Notes: generated by a model from the letters alone, not told the origin. Positions 36,701 to 45,224 are shown, counted from the stretch's first letter. The stretch is DNA of 64,000 bases from Calothrix anomala FACHB-343 (GCF_014696435.1 NZ_JACJQG010000015.1:62001-126000); one strand, 5' to 3'. Translations and numbers: made by a program.

Positions 36701-37717
36701 TGTGCCTGGATTAATAGTGCGAGAATTGAATTTACCATCGCCGTAGTTCCAGTTGAACTCAGAGATTACGAAAGATCCATTACTATTCACACGTTCTACA
36801 AAAGAGACATGTCCAACAGTACCTGCACCACCTTGATTAGCATCCCATACTACAAAACTATTGGCTCTAGCTTCTTTACTCCAAGAGCCTGCTTGCTCGT
36901 CCCATTGCCCCGCATTACCCCGAATTTTTGCTCCAACGCCACTATTTGGATTGATTAAGCCTTTCTCTAAAGCACGTCCATAGGCAAATTCTGTACACTG
37001 ATCGAGCACACCATATCTGAATACATTACCGCCTGCTTGTGCGTAAGAATTAGAGTTTAAATTGATGCCAAAATCTGAAGGAGAGGCAAGTTCAACAGAT
37101 ACTGATTGTCCGTTAATTGTGAAAACAGAAGAGTCGTCCTCAGCTTTCAATGCGATGAGTTCTGCCTCATTGAATATTTTCCCTTGAACCTGCCCTGCTA
37201 ATATCTCACCTTCATCGCCAGGGGAGTCAACAGCATTCGCGTAAGCATCTAAAAAGTGTCCTTTTTCTTCGACAATAATTTTGCCTATAGCGATTGGGTT
37301 ATCTGCATTTTCTGTCAGAAAACTACTGTTAATGTAAATAGTGTTTGTACTTTTAGCATATGCACCTAATGCACCATTCATCTGGGCATTAGAGAGAAAT
37401 TGCACATCTGGCAATACACCATAGTTTCCACCCAATATCTCTGCACCTAATGCTTCTGCTTTATTAATATCAAAAGATTCTCCGAAAGCAATCTCAGCTA
37501 CTTCAGCAAAGTTAGTTTTAAAAATACTTCCAGCAGCGTAAACTAATGCGTTAGTTGGGTTAATTTCGTTTTGCCACGCTTGGATGAGAGTCTCGCCTGC
37601 TAACGATAAAAGTTGCTGTGAACTAAATCCTTGCCAATCAGCTTGTAAAGGATTAAGCGAATTATTATCTAAGTCTGGAAACGAAGAATTGATGTTAAAT
37701 TCAGGATTGTCAAACAT
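33773..37717 (-). CDS. Multidomain exoprotein: CHAP, VCBS, DUF4214, PA14 x2, lipase-like
   Basis: 1314 residues. The N-terminus holds SQQLLSLAGETLIQAW at about 32-47 (shared with the 38399 protein), then a domain with EEKGHFLDAYANA. A CHAP amidase-like domain has Cys in DQCTEFAYGR (about 240) and His in GTVGHVSFVE (about 300). Five VCBS/FG-GAP repeats (DFNGDGKSDFIRQEKG...) span about 370-660. A DUF4214 domain (LYIDIFGREADSSGLQYW) follows at about 675-770, then two PA14-like domains (YYERGGGAALNF, YYERGSGANIKF) at about 775-1050. The C-terminal alpha/beta hydrolase has VIHGMDNDP and the nucleophile GHSLG. No classical signal peptide is present; a type I or other export route is likely. Confidence 0.85.
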   Translation of the reverse strand: MFDNPEFNINSSFPDLDNNSLNPLQADWQGFSSQQLLSLAGETLIQAWQNEINPTNALVYAAGSIFKTNFAEVAEIAFGESFDINKAEALGAEILGGNYGVLPDVQFLSNAQMNGALGAYAKSTNTIYINSSFLTENADNPIAIGKIIVEEKGHFLDAYANAVDSPGDEGEILAGQVQGKIFNEAELIALKAEDDSSVFTINGQSVSVELASPSDFGINLNSNSYAQAGGNVFRYGVLDQCTEFAYGRALEKGLINPNSGVGAKIRGNAGQWDEQAGSWSKEARANSFVVWDANQGGAGTVGHVSFVERVNSNGSFVISEFNWNYGDGKFNSRTINPGTNAFNTAKFIHLESSTLSLNNKKEIVLGTKVDFNGDGKSDFIRQEKGSFATDNYRMFETYLSNGDGSFRKAWEISNSNNMHGDLTNLFMGDFNGDGKTDFLRQEKGAFATDNAWMLETFISNGDGSFTSRSAMHDGAMHGDLTNLFIGDFNGDGKSDFIRQEKGSFATDNYRMFETYLSTGDGSFRKAWEISNSNNMHGDLTNLFMGDFNGDGKTDFLRQEKGAFATDNAWMLETFISNGDGSFTSRSAMHDGAMHGDLTKLFLDDFDGNGRADFLRQERGSFATDNNRMLETYTSNSDGSFTKRWQADDGAMHGDLTNLFVGFNTRYSNNEGSIRQLYIDIFGREADSSGLQYWVRQMASGMTLSQVRSEFAKSAEGRDKVNTAYRKILLRDADPGGLQSYTDALARDWTLRQVYESISGSNEARSQFWVAQYFNNTDRTGSPVFAESFGRTNTGFDRNWGNGSPSNWVSTDNFSARIFGQVSFGAGRQEIRVQSDDGIRVRINGQTIIDRLVDQPFVVNTGIFDAGNGGKFNVEIDYYERGGGAALNFATKALTNVPIGNWKAEFFNNINLTGTPVIVQDWGSGSQNFSRDWGNGSPHSLVSADNFSARFTTQRYFAKGWNQIQTTSDDGVRVRIGNQAIIDKWFDQVTKYTNGFYSEGAYYDVIVDYYERGSGANIKFEVTTDDPYKGTIFGTNVFGQTLQHSISFNRVDNNYSDPVSSNKKTWLVIHGMDNDPNSTDIKYLASAIDGYEDGDQVFALDWSQAAKSYINPNIGGSWIETAASWAANKLSNWGISSSNINLAGHSLGAYVSAEIAERISGGVNRLLVFDPASKTLGLGGYDSESVNFSAHSQWSWGFYTSSFGNSGRTTTTDDAFTIGFGYNNPIDNHGNGLDLFASMLTRKDSVSSLFKLDKMGQRPWKLDEFDEVGKRFNLGGGKYEGRIEATLKDGRWIPNYLVYRKADAQWWEPETILWA
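35950..36609 (-). repeat. 351-bp nearly identical duplication in the VCBS region
   Basis: The stretch beginning catgcatagcagaacgg at 35950 recurs at 36301, offset 351 bp (117 codons, two VCBS repeats), with almost no differences for about 300 bp. This is recent homogenisation of the calcium-binding repeats. Confidence 0.85.
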
Positions 37718-37860
37718 AGTTAACCTGATTCAGAATATTGAAAACTAACAGAAATGCTGAAACATTAAACTTGCCAAAATCAATCTATGACTAAGTATTT
37801 CATACTTCATTTAAAGCATGATTTAGCAAAGTTTAAACGCAATTAAATTTGCTGATATAT

Positions 37861-37940
37861 TTATTAACTACATCATGACAAGTTAAGCTGAAGTGTAGTT
37901 ATAGCGTGATTACCTAAATTGCGATGAATTTAATGTGAGT
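37861..37940 (-). promoter_or_regulatory. Conserved upstream block, copy 1
   Basis: The words catcatgaca (37871) and atagcgtgattacctaa (37901) with a 20-bp spacer recur at exactly the same spacing at 39481 and 39511, upstream of the other CHAP gene; gaatttaatgtga continues the match. It lies 145-225 bp upstream of the 1314-residue gene on the same strand and is probably a shared promoter or operator. Confidence 0.6.
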
Positions 37941-38179
37941 GAGGTCAGTCGAAAAAGGTATAAAAAACTGAAATTAGATGAAAAATAGATAAAAACCGCT
38001 TCGGGAAGACAAAAAAGTAAATTATCTAGTAAGCTTTCGGCTATTGTGTTCTACTTGCGATCGCAAATACAACCTTTGATTGCAAATTTACATCATCTCA
38101 ACCTGTGGAAATTACTTAAGAAGAATTCATCTGCATAATGCGGGAGTTATTGGGATTTGTCTGCAAAACCTGATTTTCA

Positions 38180-38362
38180 GCGATCGCGCTTTCATCCACA
38201 ACCAAAAAAGAGCGATGCCTGCGGCGGGCTGCACCAACGCACTTTGGGTAGTAAAAAAGGCGATCCCAATTGAATATGTATGAGAATGGATTTGCGATCG
38301 CACTCTGGGTATTGAAAAAGGCGATCGCGCTTGGTTATGTATGAGGGTGGATTGGCGATCGC
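38180..38362. repeat. HIP1-based tandem repeat unit, copy B
   Basis: Begins gcgatcgcgctttcatcc and carries spacers actctgggtattgaaaaag and gcttggttatgtatgag like copy A at 33629. It also contains a ggctgcaccaacgcactttg stretch not found in copy A. Confidence 0.7.
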
Positions 38363-38398
38363 TTCTAAAACTACCGCGCCATTTGCAGAAGTTACAAA

Positions 38399-38983
38399 TT
38401 AGTGTCTTACTAGACGGATATAGCGATGAGGGTTGTTTACGGTATAGTTAACGATGCGGTGAAATGTTCCATCAGTTGTAATACCATCACCATCTTTATC
38501 GCCGTCAAAATCCTGGTTGTAGTGAGATTCTGACAAGTATACTCGCCCATTTTCAACTTTTTCAACAATTGCAACGTGATTTTGCCCATTGAGATAATAC
38601 TGAGCTACATCCCCAAGCTGAGGAGTTTCATTACTTCCTAAGAAAGTTCTTGCGCCATTATAGAGAACTCCTCCCCATTGGTTCGCATTACGTTGTCCAG
38701 GTGGCAGCAGTATATCTTCTGGTGTAAAACCTAATTCTTTTAGACGACCATATGCATACCATGTACAATTGCCCTCTCTTGCGTAAATTAATGCTTGGGT
38801 TGGATCGGTATGGTTTGACCATGCTTGGATTAAAGTCTCACCTGCTAATGACAAAAGTTGCTGTGAATCCAAGCCTAGTCTATTCTGTGGAAAAATATTA
38901 AGTGAATTATTATCTAGAGAATTTAAAGTATTATTCAATTTTGTTAATGAGGAGTCAATGTGATTTTGGGAGTTTTCAAACAT
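38399..38983 (-). CDS. CHAP-domain protein, short paralogue
   Basis: 194 residues. The N-terminus contains the same SQQLLSLAGETLIQAW segment (about 53-68) as the 1314-residue neighbour, followed by a CHAP domain with Cys in GNCTWYAYGR (about 88), then PGQRNANQWGG, PQLGDVAQYY and His in NHVAIVEKV (about 136), which complete the Cys/His papain-like active site. CHAP enzymes cut peptidoglycan cross-bridges. It lacks the VCBS, PA14 and lipase parts of its neighbour. A long 5' region of 957 bp precedes it. Confidence 0.85.
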   Translation of the reverse strand: MFENSQNHIDSSLTKLNNTLNSLDNNSLNIFPQNRLGLDSQQLLSLAGETLIQAWSNHTDPTQALIYAREGNCTWYAYGRLKELGFTPEDILLPPGQRNANQWGGVLYNGARTFLGSNETPQLGDVAQYYLNGQNHVAIVEKVENGRVYLSESHYNQDFDGDKDGDGITTDGTFHRIVNYTVNNPHRYIRLVRH

Positions 38984-39413
38984 AGTTAAATGATTTCCAA
39001 TTATTAAAGTTTACAGAGATTGCTGACAATGTAATTTTTAATCACAACGAAGATAACTAGGTCGGCGCAATTAAAGACAACTGACGTACCCCTCTGGGGA
39101 AGTAAGCTATGCGTAGCGTCTGCGACAGGAGAGGTCTTTCATTGGTAATTGCTAAGGGTTTCAAGCATGTTTACGTTGCGCAATATAGTTTGGTTTATTC
39201 CAGCAGACTTACTTATGTTGAAGAATATTGTAATGACTTGATTTCTTCACGAAAATACTAAAGTCATGAATACAAAACCATCTAATTGACAAGCAGAATA
39301 CTATGAGGGCAATATTGTATTTGCTCCCTATAAATAAAGCATTTTTTTGTTAATAAAACAGTAATTAACTGGAGAATTAATAACTATCTGTGCAATTTAA
39401 GTTTCAAAGAAAG

Positions 39414-39452
39414 TTCAATTGTCAGCTTTAGCCAATCAAGCTGACAATTGAA
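39414..39452 (-). promoter_or_regulatory. 15-bp perfect inverted repeat in a long leader
   Basis: Arms ttcaattgtcagctt (39414-39428) and aagctgacaattgaa (39438-39452) with a 9-nt loop lie just downstream of the conserved block on the minus strand. The following bases are only weakly T-rich, so a simple terminator is unlikely. It could be an operator or mRNA structure of the CHAP paralogue. Confidence 0.5.
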
Positions 39453-39470
39453 TTAACTTTGCATAAATAA

Positions 39471-39550
39471 TTATTAAATACATCATGACAAACCACGCTT
39501 AAGCAAGCCTATAGCGTGATTACCTAAGTTTTTATAAATTTAACGTGAAT
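39471..39550 (-). promoter_or_regulatory. Conserved upstream block, copy 2
   Basis: Matches 37861-37940: taaatacatcatgaca, 20-bp spacer, atagcgtgattacctaa, then aatttaacgtga. It is about 500 bp upstream of the small CHAP gene, on the same strand as in copy 1. Confidence 0.6.
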
Positions 39551-39941
39551 TTGGACGAATTAACAGCAGAATGAGTCTGCAGCTATTACCAGTTAGCATA
39601 ATCATTAATCTGTGAGGCCGTCGGCAGTAAAGTAGTTTCTCCTGCATCGGCAAGGATAATATTTTGTGTAATTTTATACCATGGTTATAGTATGCATTTT
39701 ATGGCAATCCTATTTGATATATCAACAAAAAGGACTAGGAAGACAAATATATTCTAGAGGGTATGGCATTGCCATCTAAGCATTCTTTTTTTTAATTGGT
39801 ATAAGCTGTTGCGCTCTAATTAACTGAGTAGCGAAAAAATTACCCCTCTGCTGACTCAGGGGGTAACTATTGCTACATCTATTATTAAATAGATATACAG
39901 TGAAATTAGCTAATGCGGTTTTCTGGAAGAGGAATATTGAT

Positions 39942-41030
39942 TTATTCGTCAATTTGCCAAGAATCTTTGGTAAATTCTTCATCCAGGATTTTCTTAGGAC
40001 GCAAGATGATAATTACTTTACCTAATAAGGGGATTTCAGCTGCAGTGTCAAACCATTGAATATCAAGTTCGCCAGAGTTATCGACAACAAAGTAACTAGA
40101 AGCATCCCATTGACGTTGGGCACGATCTACAATTACCAAAACTTTTTCTAATTTAGTCTGTTGGGTTTGGTTGGGTAGGCGATCGCTATTTGCGACAATT
40201 ACTACTGGGTCTTCTGCACTTAAAAGTACTTGCCAACCTGGTAATGGTACCCAAGCTTGCTCCCCTGTAAATTTAACCATACGGAATGGTTCAATTTCAG
40301 TGACCAAAGGCACAGCTTTTAAAGCATCTGGTGTTAATGGTAACTCCCCAGCTACGGGAACAATCCGGGGTAATTCGTCTTCCGATTCCAGGCGGTAAAA
40401 GGGTAAAAGTGGTGCTGGTCGTTTTGGCGCGACTGAAAAATCTGTCAGTAATTGTTCTATTTGTTTCCTGGCTGTTTGCGTATGGGCGAAGCGTAACCCT
40501 TTAGCAATTAAGCGCGATCGCTCTTGTAAATCTGAGTTTTGCTTGGCGAGTTTCCATGCATGATATGCTACAGCATCTCCTGGATGGTCGGAAAATCCTT
40601 CCGGGAAAGTCCGGAACCGGGAATACTCTTTAATCGCTTTGGCGACTTCTCGCGCCTCATCCATGTCTAGCTTATGCTGAAAAGTCAAATCCGCCGCCGC
40701 CGCTCGTTCTTCATGGGTGAGCAAGCGTAACTCATATAAAATATCACTGCCGCGTGTAGCATAATGCGATCGCGTCGCTTCTGACGCGCCACCTGTTTCT
40801 AAAGAACTGTAAACTTGAGAACCAACAACCACCTGATTTTGTTGAATCGGCTCAAATCCAGTAGCTTCAAAAATATCTTGAGGATTGTAACCTGTTTTTT
40901 GTAAATGAGCGATCGCTTGACCCCATTCCACCCAGTTACCTTGCTTTTGCCGTAACTTCCGCAGCAACTCTTGGGCGGTATCTGAATCAGCGTTGTGAGG
41001 ATTTTGAGCGTTGGGTGGTAGGTCAGTCAT
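39942..41030 (-). CDS. raf1: RuBisCO accumulation factor 1
   Basis: 362 residues. The N-terminal helical domain begins LLRKLRQKQGNWVEWGQAIAHLQKTGYNPQDIFEATGFEP, and the conserved LYELRLLTHEERAAAADLTFQHKLD and HPGDAVAYHAWKLAKQ follow. A flexible linker leads to the C-terminal beta domain from about residue 210 (LLPFYRLESEDELPRIVPVAGELP). Raf1 is a dimeric chaperone that assembles RbcL dimers into the RuBisCO octamer. Its length is normal. The rbc genes are not in the window. Confidence 0.93.
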   Translation of the reverse strand: MTDLPPNAQNPHNADSDTAQELLRKLRQKQGNWVEWGQAIAHLQKTGYNPQDIFEATGFEPIQQNQVVVGSQVYSSLETGGASEATRSHYATRGSDILYELRLLTHEERAAAADLTFQHKLDMDEAREVAKAIKEYSRFRTFPEGFSDHPGDAVAYHAWKLAKQNSDLQERSRLIAKGLRFAHTQTARKQIEQLLTDFSVAPKRPAPLLPFYRLESEDELPRIVPVAGELPLTPDALKAVPLVTEIEPFRMVKFTGEQAWVPLPGWQVLLSAEDPVVIVANSDRLPNQTQQTKLEKVLVIVDRAQRQWDASSYFVVDNSGELDIQWFDTAAEIPLLGKVIIILRPKKILDEEFTKDSWQIDE

Positions 41031-41100
41031 ACGTCAAAAATTAATACCTGATAGGCAAGTCTTATTCTATCGGAAAACAGCCAGTAAAGCCCGATGATGG

Positions 41101-41236
41101 TTGACTGTTGACGGTTGACGGTTGACTGTTGTACGGGCGGGTTCACAAATATCCGCACCGATCAACGATAATTCTCAATCAACCCGCCCCTACTGACTGT
41201 TATCCAATGCCGAATGCCCAATGCCCAATGCCCCAT
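41101..41236. repeat. Short inverted-repeat element inside tandem heptamers
   Basis: 41101-41130 repeats TTGACTG/TTGACGG heptamers. 41131-41193 is a 63-bp element with inverted ends gtacgggcgggtt and aacccgcccctac. 41205-41234 repeats CAATGCC heptamers. The same element lies in opposite orientation at 49338-49401, again flanked by heptamers. Confidence 0.75.
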
Positions 41237-41358
41237 ACCCTGTTCCCTATTATTAATCTACATCCGCAAATTTGCGCAAGGCTGGTTATTTATTTATCGA
41301 ATAAACTTGGTATGGAATATAACAAGATAGTAAATATTTAAAGGCATTTAAGGTATTT

Positions 41359-42303
41359 ATGGATAATGCAGGTCTGGAATTTAATACAGAACGTCGTCAA
41401 TTAAGAACTTTAGAAAGACCGAAAAAACTCAAAATTCTGGTGGTTGATGATGAACCAGATAATCTAGATTTGCTCTATCGTACCTTTCGCCGCGATTTTC
41501 AAGTTCTCAAAGCAGATAGTGGCATGAATGCCTTGCAAATGTTGGCTGCTGAAGGCGAAGTAGCGGTGATCATCTCCGATCAACGGATGCCGGAAATGAA
41601 AGGTACGGAATTTCTCAGCAAGACAGTACCTCAGTTTCCCGATACAGTCAGAATCATCTTGACTGGCTTTACAGATATTGAAGATTTGGTAGAAGCAATT
41701 AACGCTGGGCAAGTTTACAAGTATATTACTAAACCTTGGGACCCTGGAGAACTCAAGGCTGTAGTCCAAAGGGCTGCGGAAACCTACGATTTACTCAAGC
41801 AACGTACAGAAGAACTACGCTGTGCTAATGCTCAAATGGCCCTGCTGACGGTGTTGGTAGAGGTAACCCAAGCAGCTAATAGTTTAGAAGAAACTCTCAA
41901 ACCAATTGCTACAGCTTTTAGTAAAAGTTTTGGCGCTGATGCTTGTATTCTGCAACTAGTTGAGGGTAATAATCTCAGTGCGGTTCAGGGAGATTACGGT
42001 AACGGTAGTACTGTAGAAAACTGGTTAGCCGTAGATTCTCTGGTGAGCGAGGCGATCACTACGGGAAAAGTACAATTATGCTTAAATGTACTGAAAGACC
42101 CAAAATTATCTGGTGTAGACCATTACCAAAAATCTGGTATTCAAGCACACTTAGTTATACCCATTAGTTACCGTAACAAAGTTATGGGCTTGTTGTCTCT
42201 CCAGTGGAAACAACCACATACTTTGCGCGATGATGAACTTAAGCTAATTCATTTATCAGGCCAATTAGTTGCGATCGCTCTTACTAGCAGTCATTGCGCT
42301 TAA
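41359..42303 (+). CDS. Receiver-GAF response regulator
   Basis: 314 residues. Receiver domain at about 24-140 with Asp30/Asp31 (LVVDDEPDN), phosphoacceptor Asp74 (IISDQRMPEMKG) and Lys in YITKPWDP. A helical linker (YDLLKQRTEELRCANAQMALL) leads to a GAF domain at about 165-312 (EETLKPIATAFSKSFGADACILQLVEG ... HLVIPISYRNKVMGLLSLQ), which usually binds a small molecule or a bilin; no chromophore-type Cys context is apparent. The output is unknown. It is alone. Confidence 0.9.
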   Translation: MDNAGLEFNTERRQLRTLERPKKLKILVVDDEPDNLDLLYRTFRRDFQVLKADSGMNALQMLAAEGEVAVIISDQRMPEMKGTEFLSKTVPQFPDTVRIILTGFTDIEDLVEAINAGQVYKYITKPWDPGELKAVVQRAAETYDLLKQRTEELRCANAQMALLTVLVEVTQAANSLEETLKPIATAFSKSFGADACILQLVEGNNLSAVQGDYGNGSTVENWLAVDSLVSEAITTGKVQLCLNVLKDPKLSGVDHYQKSGIQAHLVIPISYRNKVMGLLSLQWKQPHTLRDDELKLIHLSGQLVAIALTSSHCA

Positions 42304-42332
42304 TCAAAAATTAGTAGGGGCGGGTTACGCTT

Positions 42333-42432
42333 AGACCAATTTGAAAAAAGAATGGGACAGATGGTAGGGGCATGGTATTACCATGCCCTATAGAATATAT
42401 TGATGTGCCGCCAAGATTATTTAAATTGGTAT
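42333..42432. repeat. MITE-like element, short copy
   Basis: Starts agaccaatttgaaaaaagaa and ends taaattggtat. Same family as 19640-19813, with different interior (ggtaggggcatggtattacc). The spacer 42304-42550 holds no gene. Confidence 0.55.
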
Positions 42433-42550
42433 GACAGGGGAACGCTAAATGCTACGCTACGGAAGGCGGCGCTTCATGCGTCTACAGGCGTTTGCCAGTC
42501 GGAAAACCGGATAAACGCACTGGCTCCTGTTGATTGTTGATTTTTGACTC

Positions 42551-43243
42551 ATGACTCACGAAATTCGCGCTATTTTTGATCGTATTGCTCCTGTTTACGA
42601 CCAGTTGAATGATTGGTTGAGTTTGGGACAGCACCGAATTTGGAAGGAAATGGCAATTAAATGGAGTCACCCTCAGCCTGGCGATACTTTTCTTGATTTG
42701 TGCTGCGGGAGTGGGGATATTACCTTAGGTTTAGCTAGGCGTGTAGGCGCGACAGGACATGTATATGGCGTAGATTTCTCCGCTAACCTCCTGAAAATGG
42801 CTCAAGAACGTTCCCAGGGAAACTATCCTTATCAATCAACTATTACTTGGGTTGAAGCCGATGTTCTGAATTTACCCTTTGACAGCAATCAATTTGATGG
42901 GGCGACAATGGGCTATGGTTTAAGAAATGTTAAGGATATTCCTCGCAGTCTCCAAGAGTTGTACCGAGTTCTCAAACCGAGTGCGAAAGCTGCGATTTTA
43001 GATTTCCATCGCCCAGAAAATCAGCAATTGCGATCGTTCCAACAGTGGTATTTAGATAATGTTGTGGTACCAATTGCAACTCAGTTGGGCGTGAAAGAAG
43101 AATATGCCTACATCAGCCCCAGTTTAGACCGCTTCCCTGGGGGCAAAGAGCAGGTAGAATTAGCTTATGAAGTTGGTTTTGCTTCCGCCACACACTACCC
43201 CATCGCGAACGGTATGATGGGAGTGCTGGTAGTCAGTAAATAA
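42551..43243 (+). CDS. menG: Demethylphylloquinone/demethylmenaquinone methyltransferase
   Basis: 230 residues, UbiE/MenG family. The start MTHEIRAIFDRIAPVYDQLNDWLSLGQHRIWK is typical; the SAM-binding motif I is FLDLCCGSGDITLGLA (about 49-64), motif II VYGVDFSANLLKMAQ, and DGATMGYGLRNVKDIPRSLQELYRVLKP is strongly conserved. In cyanobacteria it makes the last methylation of phylloquinone for photosystem I. The next gene starts 28 bp after the stop. Confidence 0.93.
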   Translation: MTHEIRAIFDRIAPVYDQLNDWLSLGQHRIWKEMAIKWSHPQPGDTFLDLCCGSGDITLGLARRVGATGHVYGVDFSANLLKMAQERSQGNYPYQSTITWVEADVLNLPFDSNQFDGATMGYGLRNVKDIPRSLQELYRVLKPSAKAAILDFHRPENQQLRSFQQWYLDNVVVPIATQLGVKEEYAYISPSLDRFPGGKEQVELAYEVGFASATHYPIANGMMGVLVVSK

Positions 43244-43271
43244 AATCCAAAATTGGTAATTCCAAAACTCT

Positions 43272-44507
43272 GTGGATTGGTCTCATCTATGGCTTTACCT
43301 ATCACCCCCGGTGATAGGTGGTATTATTGGCTATTTCACAAATGATATAGCCATCAAAATGTTATTTCGTCCTTACCGAGCATTTTATATCGGTAAGCAA
43401 AGAGTGCCCTTTACCCCTGGTTTGATTCCCCGCAATCAGGAACGGTTGGCGCTAAAAATTTCTAATACAATCATGGGGTCACTTTTAACCCCAGAAGAAT
43501 TGCAAAATCTGGCCCGCCGTTTGTTGCAAACAGAACGGGTACAAGGGGCAATTTTATGGTTGTTAAAACTAGCTCTCGACCAAGTTAATTCTGAGGAAAA
43601 AAATTACAAAAGCGCCAAAATTGTTGGTAATATTCTCCGTGATTTATTGGGAGAATCTTTACCAAGACTCCTCAAGGTTTTAGCAAGGCGGGAAGACTTT
43701 TTAGAAGTACAGCTAAATCAAATTTTTGACCAAGTACTCTTAGAATTTCAACTGAGTGAAGAACAGTCTACAAGGTTGGCGGATTGGCTATTAGAAGTAG
43801 TCTTACCGCCAGATGTCCTGCGACAAACTATCATTGACTTTTTAACCGATCGCACAATTCAAACTATTGATGAAAGCTTTCGCGAAAAGACTAGCGGTAC
43901 TTATTGGGTAGTGGCGAATTTATTCGGTTTACGCAATACTCTGGCTAGATTGAGAGCTTTTTGCTTGGATGAAAAAGAAGCAACCAATGAGCGCTTAGAG
44001 GAATTAATTAAAGAATTGCGAATGCGCGATCGCATCAAAAAATTATTGCAAAATTTATCATTGCAAAATTTACCTGTAGGTACAGTCAGACAACTGCGCA
44101 AAACCACCAGAGAAAGCGTCCGTCATTACCTGCAAACAAGCGGGAGCGATTTGTTACAAGGATTATCTGATTCGGTGGACTGGGAAAATATTGCTTCTGT
44201 GTTACTTAATCGTCTGAGTACTTCGCCTGTAGTTAGCAGTTCTTTAGAAGTTGTCAGTCAAGAATTAGCTTTAGTTTTAGAGCGATATTTAGAGAAAGAT
44301 TTAGAAGCAATTGTTTCTCAGATAATTCCGATTTTGTCTATAGATCAGGTAATTGTAGATAGAGTCAAATCAACTTCACCTGCTGATTTAGAAGCAGCAA
44401 TTGAAGGAATTGTCAAAAATGAATTACAAGCAATTGTGACTTTAGGTGGTGTTTTAGGCGTGATTGTCGGTTTAGGTCAAACTGTGTTTTTATTCTTGAA
44501 TCAATAG
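43272..44507 (+). CDS. DUF445 family membrane protein
   Basis: 411 residues, start GTG 43272 ([53 protein letters not shown]). An N-terminal membrane segment and the conserved [12 protein letters not shown] are followed by a long helical, charged region with repeated segments, and a C-terminal membrane segment ([19 protein letters not shown]). DUF445 proteins are conserved membrane proteins without an agreed function. It follows menG by 28 bp and may be cotranscribed with it. Confidence 0.9.
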   Translation: MDWSHLWLYLSPPVIGGIIGYFTNDIAIKMLFRPYRAFYIGKQRVPFTPGLIPRNQERLALKISNTIMGSLLTPEELQNLARRLLQTERVQGAILWLLKLALDQVNSEEKNYKSAKIVGNILRDLLGESLPRLLKVLARREDFLEVQLNQIFDQVLLEFQLSEEQSTRLADWLLEVVLPPDVLRQTIIDFLTDRTIQTIDESFREKTSGTYWVVANLFGLRNTLARLRAFCLDEKEATNERLEELIKELRMRDRIKKLLQNLSLQNLPVGTVRQLRKTTRESVRHYLQTSGSDLLQGLSDSVDWENIASVLLNRLSTSPVVSSSLEVVSQELALVLERYLEKDLEAIVSQIIPILSIDQVIVDRVKSTSPADLEAAIEGIVKNELQAIVTLGGVLGVIVGLGQTVFLFLNQ

Positions 44508-44546
44508 TTATATAGACTGCTTTTGTAACGGTTTTTAACTTAATAT

Positions 44547-45146
44547 TTAACTCAAAATGTTGGCTAAATCCAGCACAAATCCAGGTAAGACATTTTCACC
44601 TGATAAACTGGTAGGCGATGTCTCCGACGGGCTACGCCTACGCAAAATCTCCACTTCCTGTCCAGGGCGGTAAATTTCTACACATTGATTCTGCGGATCT
44701 ATCAGCCAACCTAAACGCACGCCGTTGTCAATATATTCCTGCATTTTCCGTCGCAGTGTTTCTAGGCTATCGGTAGCCGAACGTAATTCTGCGACAAAAT
44801 CTGGAGCTATTGGTAAAAACTTCGCTGGATCTGGGTTTAAGGCTGTTAATCTCTCCCGATTTACCCAAGATGCATCAGGAGAACGATTTGCACCATTAGG
44901 GAGTTTAAAACCTGTAGAAGAGTCAAAAGTTAAACCTGTACCATCAGCATCAGCCCAATTACCTAAGCGCTGTGTCAGTCTGCTGTTACGATTTCCGCTT
45001 TCCCATCCTGTTGGTGGCATAATAATTAGTTCTCCCTCAGCTGTCCGTTCAAGACGCAAATCTCGATTATTTTGACAGATTTGGAAGAACTGCTCATCAG
45101 TTAGCTCGATAGTAGGGCGTAAGTTGAGAATTAGGTCATTCATCAT
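44547..45146 (-). CDS. Uma2 family (PD-(D/E)XK-like) protein
   Basis: 199 residues. Motifs: ELTDEQFFQICQNNRDLRLERTAEGELIIMPPTG at 14-47, GFKLPNGANRSPDASWVNRERL (the Asp in PDASWV is the usual active-site acid), IAPDFVAELRSATDS (acid plus Glu) and YIDNGVRLGWLIDPQNQCVEIYRPG. It is a full-length Uma2 protein with intact predicted catalytic residues. Its biological role is unknown. Two ATG codons are adjacent at the start (45146 and 45143). Confidence 0.88.
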   Translation of the reverse strand: MMNDLILNLRPTIELTDEQFFQICQNNRDLRLERTAEGELIIMPPTGWESGNRNSRLTQRLGNWADADGTGLTFDSSTGFKLPNGANRSPDASWVNRERLTALNPDPAKFLPIAPDFVAELRSATDSLETLRRKMQEYIDNGVRLGWLIDPQNQCVEIYRPGQEVEILRRRSPSETSPTSLSGENVLPGFVLDLANILS

Positions 45147-45224
45147 CTGTGACGCATTTAAATTGAATATTTTGCACTCAGGTTGTCAAAAGTCCAGAGT
45201 CTAGATTGCCCAATCTACCTTTTT

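Larger units (their letters stand above)
37718..38398. other. Intergenic region between the two CHAP genes
   Basis: A 681-bp spacer. 37861-37940 carries the conserved upstream block of the larger CHAP gene. 38180-38362 is the second HIP1-based array (copy B), at the 3' side of the smaller CHAP gene. The part in between shows nothing recognisable. Confidence 0.6.
38984..39941. other. Long intergenic region upstream of the CHAP paralogue
   Basis: A 958-bp spacer. It holds a repeat-like stretch ctatgcgtagcgtctgcgac near 39107 and the conserved upstream block at 39471-39550, with a hairpin at 39414-39452. No gene was seen. Confidence 0.6.

Noticed and set aside
33094-38983. Prophage or bacteriocin cluster around the CHAP genes
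   Set aside because: No phage structural, integrase or bacteriocin export genes are near; the CHAP domains alone do not justify the call.
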